Source: an uncultured Myxococcales bacterium | GTDB lineage: Bacteria > Myxococcota_A > Bradymonadia > UBA7976 > UBA1532 | DNA: 10,731 nt | Assembly: GCA_937896275.1 (NCBI GenBank) | Contig: CALBMW010000514.1 | Coordinates: forward strand, 1 to 10,731 | Direction: 5' to 3' | Shown: piece after piece, positions 1-7,046 of the stretch | Numbering within the stretch: the first letter of the stretch is position 1 | Layout: the number at the start of each line of letters is the position of its first letter | The notes under the pieces: generated by a model | Databases searched by the model: none | What the model saw: the letters and a program-made list of their open reading frames with translations, nothing else | Told to the model about the DNA's origin: nothing | Made by a program: the position numbers and the translations under genes

Positions 1-1909
1 GCCGCGCGAAGCCCACCACCGCCGCCTCGGGTCCGGCGCTGTGGTTGCTCTCGATCGGCTTGAGCACGTTGTCCTCGAAGGTCAGCGCCCCATCGGCCAG
101 CGTGTGGCTCACCCCGAAGCCGACCCGCAGATCGAGCTCGATGGCCCGCCGGCGCAGCAGGTGGAAGTTGCCGCCGCCGCTCTCCTTCAGGCTGATGGGC
201 GCGAAGGGGCCGGCCAAGTCCACCTTGTCGACGTCCACGTAGGTGGCGACCACGTTGCCCTCCTCGTCGAGCTCGTCGACCGTCGTCGGATCCTCGAAGG
301 TCTGGTCTCGCGGCAGCAGCTTGCTCTCGAAGGTCGTGCGCACGTAGGGCCCGAACCAGGGCACCACCGCGTAGGTGTAGATGGAGTGCAGGAAGAAGCG
401 GTCCTTCACGTTGACGAAATCGCCGTCCGAGGGCCGCTGCTCCTCCTCCTCGATGTCCAGCCGCGTCGTCCAGTTGTGTCGCTCGTGCAGCCAGCGCAGC
501 GCACCGTCGAAGAACACCGCGAGCCCCAGCTGCCATCCCTCGGCCTGACTCACGGTGTTGCTCCGGATGAAGCTCACCGAGCCGCCCAGAACGCCCCGCG
601 GCTGCCACTCATGGGCCTTGGCGGCGGCCGTCTCGGCTGGATCGACCTCGCCGGCGCCCAGGAAGTCGTCCGGGTTGTCGTCGTCGGTGCTCAGCACCAG
701 GACGAAGTCGGTCTTGGCCCCCGGCTCCAGCCTGACTGTCGCGAAGTTGCTGCGGTCCCGGTAGGTTCCGCCGGACTTGATCAGCTTGTAGAGGCCCGGC
801 TGCAGGACCCACACGCGCAGCTCCTCGCCCTGCTGCTCGTCGGCGCCGAAGCCCAGTCCGAACTCCTCGCGATCGTCCATGCGGATCAGCTCGTAGGTGC
901 CACGGAAGGGCACGAACTGCTCGTCCACCACGTCGACCTGCAAGGACGACCAGGTGGGCGGCACGATGGTGGTGCGGCCCTCCTGGACCTCGACCTGGAC
1001 CACGATCTGTTGCTCGACGGTGCCCGATCCGAAGCGCGCCTCGTATTGCCCCGGCGCGGCCACGATACGTTTGCCCATCGTGCCTTCGACCTTGGCCTTG
1101 CCGTCCTGGAACAGCGCCACCCGCGGCTCCTGGTTGCCCTCGCTCAACGTGGGCACGAACACGGCGCCGTATCCGATGGGGATGCCGGTGTCGTCCTTCA
1201 GGACCTGATCGAGGTCGTTGAGCGGTGAGGTCACGCTGGGGCGCACCACCTCGTCCACCTGCTCGGCCGATCCGTCCGCCGCGGGCGTGGCCGCCGCCGC
1301 CACCGGGGCGGGCCCGTCGTCACCCGCGAAGTGCCGGCCGAGGGACTCGACCGCCTTGTCCATCTGAACCTGCAGGATCTCGCTGAGCGCACGGACCGTC
1401 GCCCGCACCAGCCCTTCCCCCACCGGACGGATCTCGTCGAAGCTGTAGCTCCAAACGACCGCGTCGTCCGAGAAGCGCACCAGTCGGAAGGTCATCGCCA
1501 GCCGGGCCGCGCGCTTCTCGCCGATCTCGGCCTGCTCGATGGCGGCCACGTCGGTCACCAGCGTGTAGTCCGGCGGCGCCTGCCCGATCGTCTCGAGCAC
1601 GCGCTCCACGACGCCGCTCGCGCGCAGGTGGTCCAACACCAGCGCGGTGATCATCTTCTGGGGGGGCTCGCTCCAGCGCCGCCCCTTGCGATAGCGCAGC
1701 TCGTGCTGGTCCGGCCGGAACACCAACTCGGTGCGCCGGTAGCTCTCGCGGACGTCCACCTCCTTGACGCGGATGGTCACCGGGAAGGGCTTCTCGAAGC
1801 GCTGGGCCGACACCGGGTACCGCAGGCTGTAGTAGGCGCGCTCCGAGGGGCGCCCACACGCCAAGACCAGGGTGGCGACGGCGATCGGCAGCAGGATGAG
1901 GCGCAACAT
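1..1909 (-). CDS. PqiC-like MCE auxiliary lipoprotein fused to a putative outer-membrane beta-barrel (3' end beyond window)
   Basis: The frame from the ATG at 1909 stays open to base 1 (636 codons, no stop), so the gene is truncated by the window edge. Residues 1-18 are a lipoprotein signal (LVLAC, Cys18). CGRPSERAYYSLRYP follows, resembling the start of ABC-transport auxiliary lipoproteins (PqiC/YmbA, DUF330); that domain runs to about residue 195. An Ala/Pro-rich linker (about 195-230) leads to two beta-rich segments (about 233-420), each with a 'PGxY' turn. From about 440 to the edge, alternating amphipathic strands such as WQLGLAVFFDGALRW and SIYTYAVVPWFGPYVR look like an outer-membrane barrel, most like DUF3078. 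The start overlaps the MCE gene stop by one base (TGATG), so translation is probably coupled. Known of the family: PqiC partners MCE proteins at the outer membrane. Inferred: this protein anchors the transporter and adds a barrel. The lipoprotein part is solid; the barrel assignment is moderate. Confidence 0.8.
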   Translation of the reverse strand, partial: MLRLILLPIAVATLVLACGRPSERAYYSLRYPVSAQRFEKPFPVTIRVKEVDVRESYRRTELVFRPDQHELRYRKGRRWSEPPQKMITALVLDHLRASGVVERVLETIGQAPPDYTLVTDVAAIEQAEIGEKRAARLAMTFRLVRFSDDAVVWSYSFDEIRPVGEGLVRATVRALSEILQVQMDKAVESLGRHFAGDDGPAPVAAAATPAADGSAEQVDEVVRPSVTSPLNDLDQVLKDDTGIPIGYGAVFVPTLSEGNQEPRVALFQDGKAKVEGTMGKRIVAAPGQYEARFGSGTVEQQIVVQVEVQEGRTTIVPPTWSSLQVDVVDEQFVPFRGTYELIRMDDREEFGLGFGADEQQGEELRVWVLQPGLYKLIKSGGTYRDRSNFATVRLEPGAKTDFVLVLSTDDDNPDDFLGAGEVDPAETAAAKAHEWQPRGVLGGSVSFIRSNTVSQAEGWQLGLAVFFDGALRWLHERHNWTTRLDIEEEEQRPSDGDFVNVKDRFFLHSIYTYAVVPWFGPYVRTTFESKLLPRDQTFEDPTTVDELDEEGNVVATYVDVDKVDLAGPFAPISLKESGGGNFHLLRRRAIELDLRVGFGVSHTLADGALTFEDNVLKPIESNHSAGPEAAVVGFAR

Positions 1910-2919
1910 CACTCGACCCCGTTGTCGTCGCTGATGAGCAGGAGCGAAGGGTCGTCCTTCACGCGCCGCGAGAACTCGGTCATGTTCTCGGCGGTCTGGC
2001 GCAGGTAGGCCAGGCCCTCGGTCAGGTTCTCGCGGCTCTGGAGCACCAGCAGGTTGCTCCGATCGAGCAGCGTGTTCAGCTGCGCGATCGTCTTCTGCAA
2101 ACCCTCGGGGCCCATCACCGTCGTCGTCTCGACCAGCAGCTTGTCGGCGTTGTCCGCCGTCGCGCGCAGCCGCTTCATGAGGCCGCTCGTGTCCTCGAGC
2201 ATGCGACTGACCTTCGGCGCCGCGTCGGCGACCATCTTGTCGACGCTGCCCGCGGTGCCGGCGAGGCCCTCGGCGAGCGCCTCGAACTTCGACGACGCGG
2301 CCGCCAGGTTGGTGGCCACGGTCTTGAGCGCGTCGCGGTTCTCGCTCATCGTGGCCTCGAGGGTGGCCAGCGCCTTGTCTGTGCGGTCGAGCACGCTCGC
2401 CACGCGATCCTTCATCTCAGGCGCGACGAAGGCGTTGAGCCGCTCGATGGCCAGGTTCACCTTCTCGGCGATCGCGCCCGCCTGGTTGCTCAGATCGTCG
2501 AGCGCCGACTTGCCGGCGGGGATCTCTCCGCCGGCCTTGCGCAGCTTCGCGTTGGCGGTGCCACGGCTCAGCTCGATGTATTTCAGGCCGGTGATGCCCA
2601 TCGAGCCCAGGTTGGCCAGGCTGTCGTCGGCCACCGGGGTGCCCTCGTTGAGGCTGATCTCCACGACGATGACGCCCACGTCCTTGGGGTCGATGCGGAT
2701 GCCGTCCACACGGCCCACGCGGATGCCGCTGTACTTCACCGGCGAGCCCACCTCGAGGCCACTCAACGAGACGCCGCCGTCGACGTAGCGGATCGTGTAG
2801 GTCTCGCGCGTCTCGCCGAGCTTCATGCCGGCGAGCACCGTGAGGCCGCCGACGAGCACCACGAGGCCGGAGATCACGAAGACCCCCAGGCGCATCTTCT
2901 GGGCGCGGCTTACGCTCAT
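1909..2919 (-). CDS. MCE-domain (MlaD-like) lipid-transport protein with long helical tail
   Basis: This 336-residue protein is the periplasmic substrate-binding part of an MCE lipid transporter. It is tethered to the inner membrane and expected to form a hexameric ring on the permease. Residues 1-9 are polar and basic, and 11-31 are one membrane helix. Residues about 39-120 form the MCE domain, with the typical stretch GLEVGSPVKYSGIRVGRV and the later GITGLKYIEL. Residues about 140-320 are Ala/Leu/Glu/Lys-rich, helix-forming and free of prolines for long stretches, ending in a motif like other MCE tails (FSRRVKDDPSLLL). There is only one MCE domain, unlike PqiB or LetB; the tail resembles MCE proteins whose helices form a periplasmic tube. 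The ATG overlaps the ATPase stop as ATGA, and a GGAG six bases upstream (2929-2926) can serve as ribosome binding site. The family call is firm; the tube is inferred. Confidence 0.95.
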   Translation of the reverse strand: MSVSRAQKMRLGVFVISGLVVLVGGLTVLAGMKLGETRETYTIRYVDGGVSLSGLEVGSPVKYSGIRVGRVDGIRIDPKDVGVIVVEISLNEGTPVADDSLANLGSMGITGLKYIELSRGTANAKLRKAGGEIPAGKSALDDLSNQAGAIAEKVNLAIERLNAFVAPEMKDRVASVLDRTDKALATLEATMSENRDALKTVATNLAAASSKFEALAEGLAGTAGSVDKMVADAAPKVSRMLEDTSGLMKRLRATADNADKLLVETTTVMGPEGLQKTIAQLNTLLDRSNLLVLQSRENLTEGLAYLRQTAENMTEFSRRVKDDPSLLLISDDNGVE

Positions 2920-3710
2920 GCTCCGCTCCGCATCGCTTCGAGGGCCGACTGGGGGCCGCGCATCTCACCCGCGGCTCGACGCTCGAAAAAGGCTTTAATT
3001 TCAGGGTGTTCCATCGCGCGCACCTCATCGAGGGGCCCGTCCGCGATCACCAGCCCCTGGGACAACATGATCGCGCGGTCGCTGATGCGCTCGATGCTGT
3101 GCAGCTCGTGGGTGACGACGACGATGGCCATGCCGAAGCGGTCGCGCAGCCGCAGGAGAAGGTCGTCGAGTTCGGCGCTGGTGAGGGGATCGAGGCCCGC
3201 GGAGGGCTCGTCGCAGAACAGCAGCTCGGGATCGAGGGCCATGGCCCGCGCCAGGGCCGCGCGCTTGCGCATGCCGCCCGAGAGCTCGCTCGGCAGCAGG
3301 TACTCGGCGTGGTTCAGCTCGACGGCGGCCAGCTTCAGCCGGACGACCTCGCGGATCACGTCGTTGGGCAGATCGGTGTGCTCGCGGAGCGGCAGCGCGA
3401 CGTTCTCGCCGATGGGCAGCGAGCCGAGCAGGGCGCCGTACTGGAAGGTCACCCCGATGCGGGTCAGCAGCGCGGTGCGCTCCTTGGCGCCCATCACGGT
3501 CATGTCGTCGCCGAGCAGCTTGACGGTGCCCGCCGCCGGCTCCTTGAGGCCGATGCAGCACTTCAGCAGCGTCGACTTGCCGCAGCCCGAGCCGCCCAGG
3601 ATGACCCGCACCTCGCCCTTCTGGACGGTGAGATCGACGCCCTTGAGGATGGTGCGATCGCCGTAGGCCGCGACCACGCCGCGCACCTCGAGGGCCGGTC
3701 CGTCCGCCAT
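2916..3710 (-). CDS. MlaF-like ABC transporter ATPase of the MCE system
   Basis: This 264-residue cytoplasmic ATPase would power lipid movement by the MlaE-like permease. All nucleotide-binding motifs are intact: Walker A GGSGCGKST (residues 39-47), Q-loop Gln90, signature LSGGMRKR (143-150), Walker B LLFCDE (163-168), D-loop SAGLD (170-174) and the switch His201 in VVVTHEL. The LSGGMRKRAALARA form and the phrase VTFQYGALLGSL are typical of MlaF/Mkl-type MCE ATPases rather than of importers or exporters in general. The C-terminal stretch IKAFFERR also fits that subfamily, where the C-terminus contacts a STAS protein. The same frame remains open far upstream, but ATG 3710 is chosen because the homologous sequence begins there and it overlaps the permease stop by one base (TGATG). 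It lies between permease and MCE genes in one operon. An active enzyme is expected. Confidence 0.96.
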   Translation of the reverse strand: MADGPALEVRGVVAAYGDRTILKGVDLTVQKGEVRVILGGSGCGKSTLLKCCIGLKEPAAGTVKLLGDDMTVMGAKERTALLTRIGVTFQYGALLGSLPIGENVALPLREHTDLPNDVIREVVRLKLAAVELNHAEYLLPSELSGGMRKRAALARAMALDPELLFCDEPSAGLDPLTSAELDDLLLRLRDRFGMAIVVVTHELHSIERISDRAIMLSQGLVIADGPLDEVRAMEHPEIKAFFERRAAGEMRGPQSALEAMRSGA

Positions 3711-4822
3711 CACAGCACCACGTAGAAGAGGACGCTGAACAGGCAGTCCGCGACGATGATGTAGAAGATCGAGGCGACCACCGAGGCGGTCGTGGTGCGC
3801 CCCACCTCGCTGGCGCCACCGCTGACGCGGAAGCCGTAGTGCAGGCCGATGAGCGCGATGCCCCAGCCGAAGGCGACGCTCTTGACGAGCCCCGAGACGA
3901 AGTCCCAGGGCACCATCGACGAGATCATCTGGTTGAGGAAGGCGTTCCAGGCGATGTCGAGGTAGAAGATGCCCACCAGGAAGCCACCCAGCATGCCCAG
4001 CAGGTCGGCCAGCGCGGTGAGCAGCGGCACCATGAGGGTCATGGCCAGGAAGCGCGGCACGGCAAGGTAGTCGATGGGATCGAGGCCCATCACGCGCAGG
4101 CCATCGATCTCTTCGGAGACCTGCATCGTGGCCACCTCGGCGGCGATGGACGAGCCCGATCGGCCCGCCACCAGGATGGCGCACATGAGCGGCCCCATCT
4201 CGCGCACCATCGAGACGCCCGTCAGGTTGGCCACGTAGATGGCCGCGCCGAACTGCTGCAGCTGGTAGGCGGACTGGAAGGCCACGGTGAGGCCCACCAG
4301 GAAGGTGATGAGGCCGACGATGCCCAGGGCGCGCGAGCCGATGTCGATGCACTGCTCGATGAAGTGGTGCCAGCGGAGCTTGGCCGGCTTCACGAGGACC
4401 GCGGCCACGGCGAAGGTGGTGTCGGCGCAGAGCTGGAGGAACTCCCAGCCCGCGTCGCGCCCCGCGAACATCGAGGCGCCGGCGGCCTCGAGCACGTTGG
4501 GCGGCCGCGGCGCGTCGCCGGGGGGCTCGCCCACGCGGAACATCGCCAGGGCGCGCTCGGCCGCGTCGCTCATCGGCCCCAGCGCCAGGCTGCCGCCCTT
4601 GCTCTTGGCGGCGCGCCAAGCCTGGACCAGCGTCGCCACGCCCGCCGAGTCGATCTGGGTGACACCCGACAGCTCGAGCGTGAGGGTGGCGCCGGCGCGC
4701 GGCATCTCGGCCGCCAGGACGCGCTTCAGCTCGTTGACGACGTCACGACGCAGCTCCCCGCGCAGCCGGAGCGTGACGCCGACGCCTTCGCGCGCGATCT
4801 CGTGGTCGAGGGGTCGGGCCAT
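3710..4822 (-). CDS. MlaE-like MCE transporter permease with N-terminal STAS (MlaB-like) domain
   Basis: From the ATG at 4822 the protein has 370 residues and is the inner-membrane permease of the MCE lipid transporter. Residues about 1-100 form a STAS domain with the signature QIDSAGV (Asp58, Ser59, Ala60, Gly61), equivalent to separate MlaB in E. coli. After a Pro-rich spacer comes the MlaE domain (about 155-370). It has an amphipathic interfacial helix, several hydrophobic segments, and the family phrases REMGPLMCAILVAGRSGSSIAAE and MQVSEEIDGLRVMGLDP; the second contains the glutamates expected of the coupling helix that meets the ATPase. The frame is open upstream to 4945, but those 41 residues are basic, low-complexity and overlap the divergent gene's start, so I reject them. 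The chosen ATG has no clear Shine-Dalgarno sequence. STAS-MlaE fusions are known from other proteobacteria. It is probably the first gene of the operon. Confidence 0.93.
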   Translation of the reverse strand: MARPLDHEIAREGVGVTLRLRGELRRDVVNELKRVLAAEMPRAGATLTLELSGVTQIDSAGVATLVQAWRAAKSKGGSLALGPMSDAAERALAMFRVGEPPGDAPRPPNVLEAAGASMFAGRDAGWEFLQLCADTTFAVAAVLVKPAKLRWHHFIEQCIDIGSRALGIVGLITFLVGLTVAFQSAYQLQQFGAAIYVANLTGVSMVREMGPLMCAILVAGRSGSSIAAEVATMQVSEEIDGLRVMGLDPIDYLAVPRFLAMTLMVPLLTALADLLGMLGGFLVGIFYLDIAWNAFLNQMISSMVPWDFVSGLVKSVAFGWGIALIGLHYGFRVSGGASEVGRTTTASVVASIFYIIVADCLFSVLFYVVL

Positions 4823-4831
4823 TCGCCACGC

Positions 4832-4860
4832 ACGATAACCCCGTTGACCGTGACGACCAA
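4832..4860 (-). promoter_or_regulatory. Possible promoter of the MCE operon
   Basis: Reading leftwards, TTGGTC (4860-4855) and TATCGT (4837-4832) are separated by 17 bases. They match the sigma-70 consensus at three and four of six positions. They sit in a locally AT-richer patch of the divergent gap. Initiation here would start the transcript within a few bases of the permease ATG at 4822, which would fit the lack of a Shine-Dalgarno sequence there. The match is weak and unsupported by other data. Confidence 0.25.
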
Positions 4861-4926
4861 AAATCGTGCGGAGCGCGCTGGGGTGGCCCCCGTGCGCCGA
4901 CCGGAGCAGCATGGTGCGGGCTTGGC

Positions 4927-4940
4927 GAAGGAGCCGGATG
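4927..4940 (+). promoter_or_regulatory. Ribosome binding site deciding the start of the spermidine-synthase-like gene
   Basis: GAAGGAG at 4927-4933 is a near-ideal Shine-Dalgarno sequence four bases before the ATG at 4938. The frame is also open from an upstream ATG at 4866, but that ATG lacks such a site and its extra 24 residues look unlike the family. This supports the shorter protein. Confidence 0.7.
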
Positions 4941-5597
4941 CTCAAGTGGCAGATCGAGGATCGGACCTACGCGCCGGGCGGCGAGGAGCTGGTGCTCCTG
5001 CGACGGGGCGACAGCTGGCTCATCCGCGCCGAGGGGCGGACGCTCATGTCCAGCCAGCAACATGGGTCCGAGGAGGTGCTCGCGCGGCTCGCCTGCGCGG
5101 GGGCGCCGCCGGGCGCGCGGGCGCTGATCGGGGGGTTGGGGCTCGGCTACACGCTGCGCGCCGCGCTCGACGTGCTGCCCGTGGACGCGCAGGTGGACGT
5201 GGCCGAGTTGGTCTCGGCGGTCGTCACCTGGAACCGCGGACCGCTGGGCCCGCTGGCCGGGCACCCCCTGGACGATCCGCGGGTGCGGGTGCACACCGGC
5301 GACGTGCTGGCCGTGCTGCGCGCGACCCAGGGCCTCGACGCCGTATTGCTGGACGTCGACAACGGCCCGCGCGCGATGACGCAGGCGGCCAACTGCGCCC
5401 TCTACACCAACGCGGGCGTGGTGGCGTGTGTGCGGGCGCTGGCGCCGGGCGGCGTGCTGGCGGTCTGGTCCGCCAACGACGACGAGGCCTACCGGGCCCG
5501 CCTGCGCCGCGCCGGCCTGACGGTCGAGCTGCACCGCCCCTCGGCCCATGGCACCCGGGGCCCGCGGCACGTGGTGTTCACCGGGCGGAAGCCGTAG
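4938..5597 (+). CDS. Spermidine-synthase-like SAM-type Rossmann-fold protein
   Basis: This 219-residue cytoplasmic protein resembles the spermidine/spermine synthase-like branch of class I SAM-dependent transferases. A short N-terminal beta-region (residues 1-40, ending in LMSSQQHGSEE, where the family has its substrate-side 'MSS...HE' segment) precedes the Rossmann core. The core has motif I LIGGLGLGY (63-71), an acidic residue after strand 2 (Glu90 in VAELV), a GD at 121-122, and LLDVDNGP (137-144), where true polyamine synthases have an Asp-Ser/Thr-x-Asp-Pro type catalytic loop. The altered loop argues that it may not make spermidine and could be a methyltransferase or other SAM-using enzyme. 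It is shorter than typical SpeE (about 280 residues). It is divergent from the MCE operon and ends 69 bases from the convergent lipoprotein gene, so it is probably transcribed alone. The fold is confident; the substrate is unknown. Confidence 0.8.
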   Translation: MLKWQIEDRTYAPGGEELVLLRRGDSWLIRAEGRTLMSSQQHGSEEVLARLACAGAPPGARALIGGLGLGYTLRAALDVLPVDAQVDVAELVSAVVTWNRGPLGPLAGHPLDDPRVRVHTGDVLAVLRATQGLDAVLLDVDNGPRAMTQAANCALYTNAGVVACVRALAPGGVLAVWSANDDEAYRARLRRAGLTVELHRPSAHGTRGPRHVVFTGRKP

Positions 5598-5666
5598 ACG
5601 GTCCATGCCTCGACCGGACATGGCCCGCGCCGGCAGTCGAACGGGTCGAGCTTCGGCCGGGCGCCG
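5598..5666. other. Short gap between convergent genes
   Basis: This 69-base gap separates two converging stop codons. It holds only weak inverted repeats (CCATG with CATGG, and TCGACC with GGTCGA around a long loop) and no T-run, so I see no convincing terminator. Confidence 0.4.
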
Positions 5667-7046
5667 TCAAGACGCGCACCGCATCCCGGTCGCGGCCATC
5701 GCCGGGCGCACCACCGTCGCGATGGCTTCGGCGTGGCGCGGGTCCGCGCCGAAGGTCGCCAGCGAGTCCGCGAAGGCGTCGCGCGCGGCGCCGCGCACGT
5801 GCTCGTCGGCGCCGTCCAGCAGCCACGCCAGGGTCTGCCAGCCGAGCACGGCGTGGCGCTGCTCGTCCTCGGCGATCCGCCGCCAGATCGCCCGCACCGC
5901 CGGCTCGGACTCGCCCGCCGCCGCCGCCGCCGCCTCGGCCGCGCCGAGCGTCTCGCCCACGCACGCCTCACGGACCAGATCGCGCATCACCGTCGCCCGG
6001 TCCGCCTCGATGCGCAGGTCGTCGAGCTTCATCTTCCCCGGGCCGATCGGCCGCCCGGCGTAGGCGCTCGCCAGCCCGTACGCCAGCCGCGCGTGCTCCA
6101 CCTCGTCGGCCCCGGCGCGCTGCGCACCGGCCAGCAGCGCGGGCGGGGCGCCAAGGGCCATCAACTGCAACGTGAAGCGCGCGAAGCCGGCCACCGAGGC
6201 GTGCTCCAAGGCGCCGATGTCGGCCCAGAACGCAGCCCGCTCGGCCCGCTCGGCGTCGGTGAGCACCCCGACCTGTAGCGGGGCGCCCCAATCGCCGCGT
6301 TCCACCGCGGGCGCGGTGCGCGGCTGCTCGTCGATGTGCAGTGGACGGCCGCAGACGCCCTGCGACTCGCAGTGCCACGCCCCTTCGTAGGCGACGCACG
6401 CCGAGTAGTCGTCCTCGCAGGCCTCGTTGCTGCGGCAGGTGTCGCCCTCGGTGCGGCACGACAGGCTCACGTCGATCCCACAGCCCGAGTCGACCATCTG
6501 GACGCCACAGGATCCGGTCGCGCAGTCGTCGTTCGTGTGACAGCCAGCCGCCACGCAGCGGCTCTCGCCCACGACGCCAGCGCAGAGGCAGCTGCGACCC
6601 TCGTCGCAGTCGGCGTCGGAGACGCAGCCATAGGCGCAATTGCAGCTCTCGACGTCGAAACCACCGGTGACGCAGCGCCCGTGAGGTCGGTCGGTGCAGT
6701 CCTCGTCCTGCGCGCAGCCGCCGCGCTCCACGGCGGGCGCGTCGGCGCAGGCGGTGCCCGCGACGATGGGCGCGCACTCGACCAGCGCCTCGCGCTCGAG
6801 CGACCCGTCCAGGCACCGGACCACGCCGCTCGGGCGGCCCTCGCCATCGACGACCTGGGTGTTTCGGGGGCAGGACGGCAGGATGTCTCCGCCGTCTGGG
6901 CCGCCCCCGTCGGGCCCTGCGTCCGGCGCGCCGCCGGTCCCGCCCACGCCGGGATCCGGATCGGGGTCGGTCATCGCGTCCTTGGTGCAGCCGAAGCTCA
7001 GCGCTGCCAGGATCGCGATGCGCAGACTTCGAAATCGCTCGGCCAT
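5667..7046 (-). CDS. Cys-rich lipoprotein with C-terminal ferritin-like diiron domain
   Basis: From the ATG at 7046 this is a 459-residue probable lipoprotein. Residues 1-20 are a basic-hydrophobic signal ending SFGC (Cys20; Phe at -2 is not standard). A Pro/Asp/Gly/Ala spacer (26-54) of a kind common in myxobacterial lipoproteins follows. Residues 59-232 contain 24 cysteines, including 'C-x5-C' repeats at 111/117, 141/147 and 169/175, fitting a disulphide-bonded extracytoplasmic domain. Residues about 265-440 are helical and carry ferritin-like metal ligands: Glu281 (EHAS), Glu315 and His318 (EVEH), Glu365 (VGET), Glu395 and His398 (EQRH). All six positions are filled, so iron binding or oxidation is plausible. 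Related Cys-rich/ferritin-like proteins occur in Myxococcota; their role is unknown to me. A Shine-Dalgarno AGGAGG (7056-7051) fixes this start over an upstream in-frame one at 7145. The large secreted gene lies 133 bases upstream on the same strand. Confidence 0.85.
   Translation of the reverse strand: MAERFRSLRIAILAALSFGCTKDAMTDPDPDPGVGGTGGAPDAGPDGGGPDGGDILPSCPRNTQVVDGEGRPSGVVRCLDGSLEREALVECAPIVAGTACADAPAVERGGCAQDEDCTDRPHGRCVTGGFDVESCNCAYGCVSDADCDEGRSCLCAGVVGESRCVAAGCHTNDDCATGSCGVQMVDSGCGIDVSLSCRTEGDTCRSNEACEDDYSACVAYEGAWHCESQGVCGRPLHIDEQPRTAPAVERGDWGAPLQVGVLTDAERAERAAFWADIGALEHASVAGFARFTLQLMALGAPPALLAGAQRAGADEVEHARLAYGLASAYAGRPIGPGKMKLDDLRIEADRATVMRDLVREACVGETLGAAEAAAAAAGESEPAVRAIWRRIAEDEQRHAVLGWQTLAWLLDGADEHVRGAARDAFADSLATFGADPRHAEAIATVVRPAMAATGMRCAS

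Noticed and set aside
41..1228. Long open frame on the plus strand (395 codons)
   Set aside because: It is antisense to the fusion lipoprotein gene. The minus-strand frame gives recognisable lipoprotein and barrel sequence and correct operon overlaps, while the plus-strand product is His/Gln/Arg-rich without family features, as expected of a GC-rich shadow.
2054..2788. Open plus-strand frame of 244 codons opposite the MCE gene
   Set aside because: It is a Ser/Arg-rich shadow; the opposite strand encodes a clear MCE protein.
2916..4619. 567-residue version of the ATPase
   Set aside because: The first 300 or so residues are out of frame with the MlaE gene and Arg-rich. ATPase homology begins at the ATG at 3710.
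4823..4945. Longer N-terminus for the permease
   Set aside because: The 41 extra residues are basic and featureless, overlap the divergent gene's ribosome binding site and start, and precede a normal STAS domain start.
5598..5666. Bidirectional terminator between the convergent genes
   Set aside because: Only 5-6 base stems with long loops are present and there is no T-run.
3839..6175. Very long open frame on the plus strand (778 codons)
   Set aside because: It crosses the MlaE gene antisense and two other real genes out of frame, and its product is Arg/Ala/His-rich low complexity. It is open only because of the high GC content.
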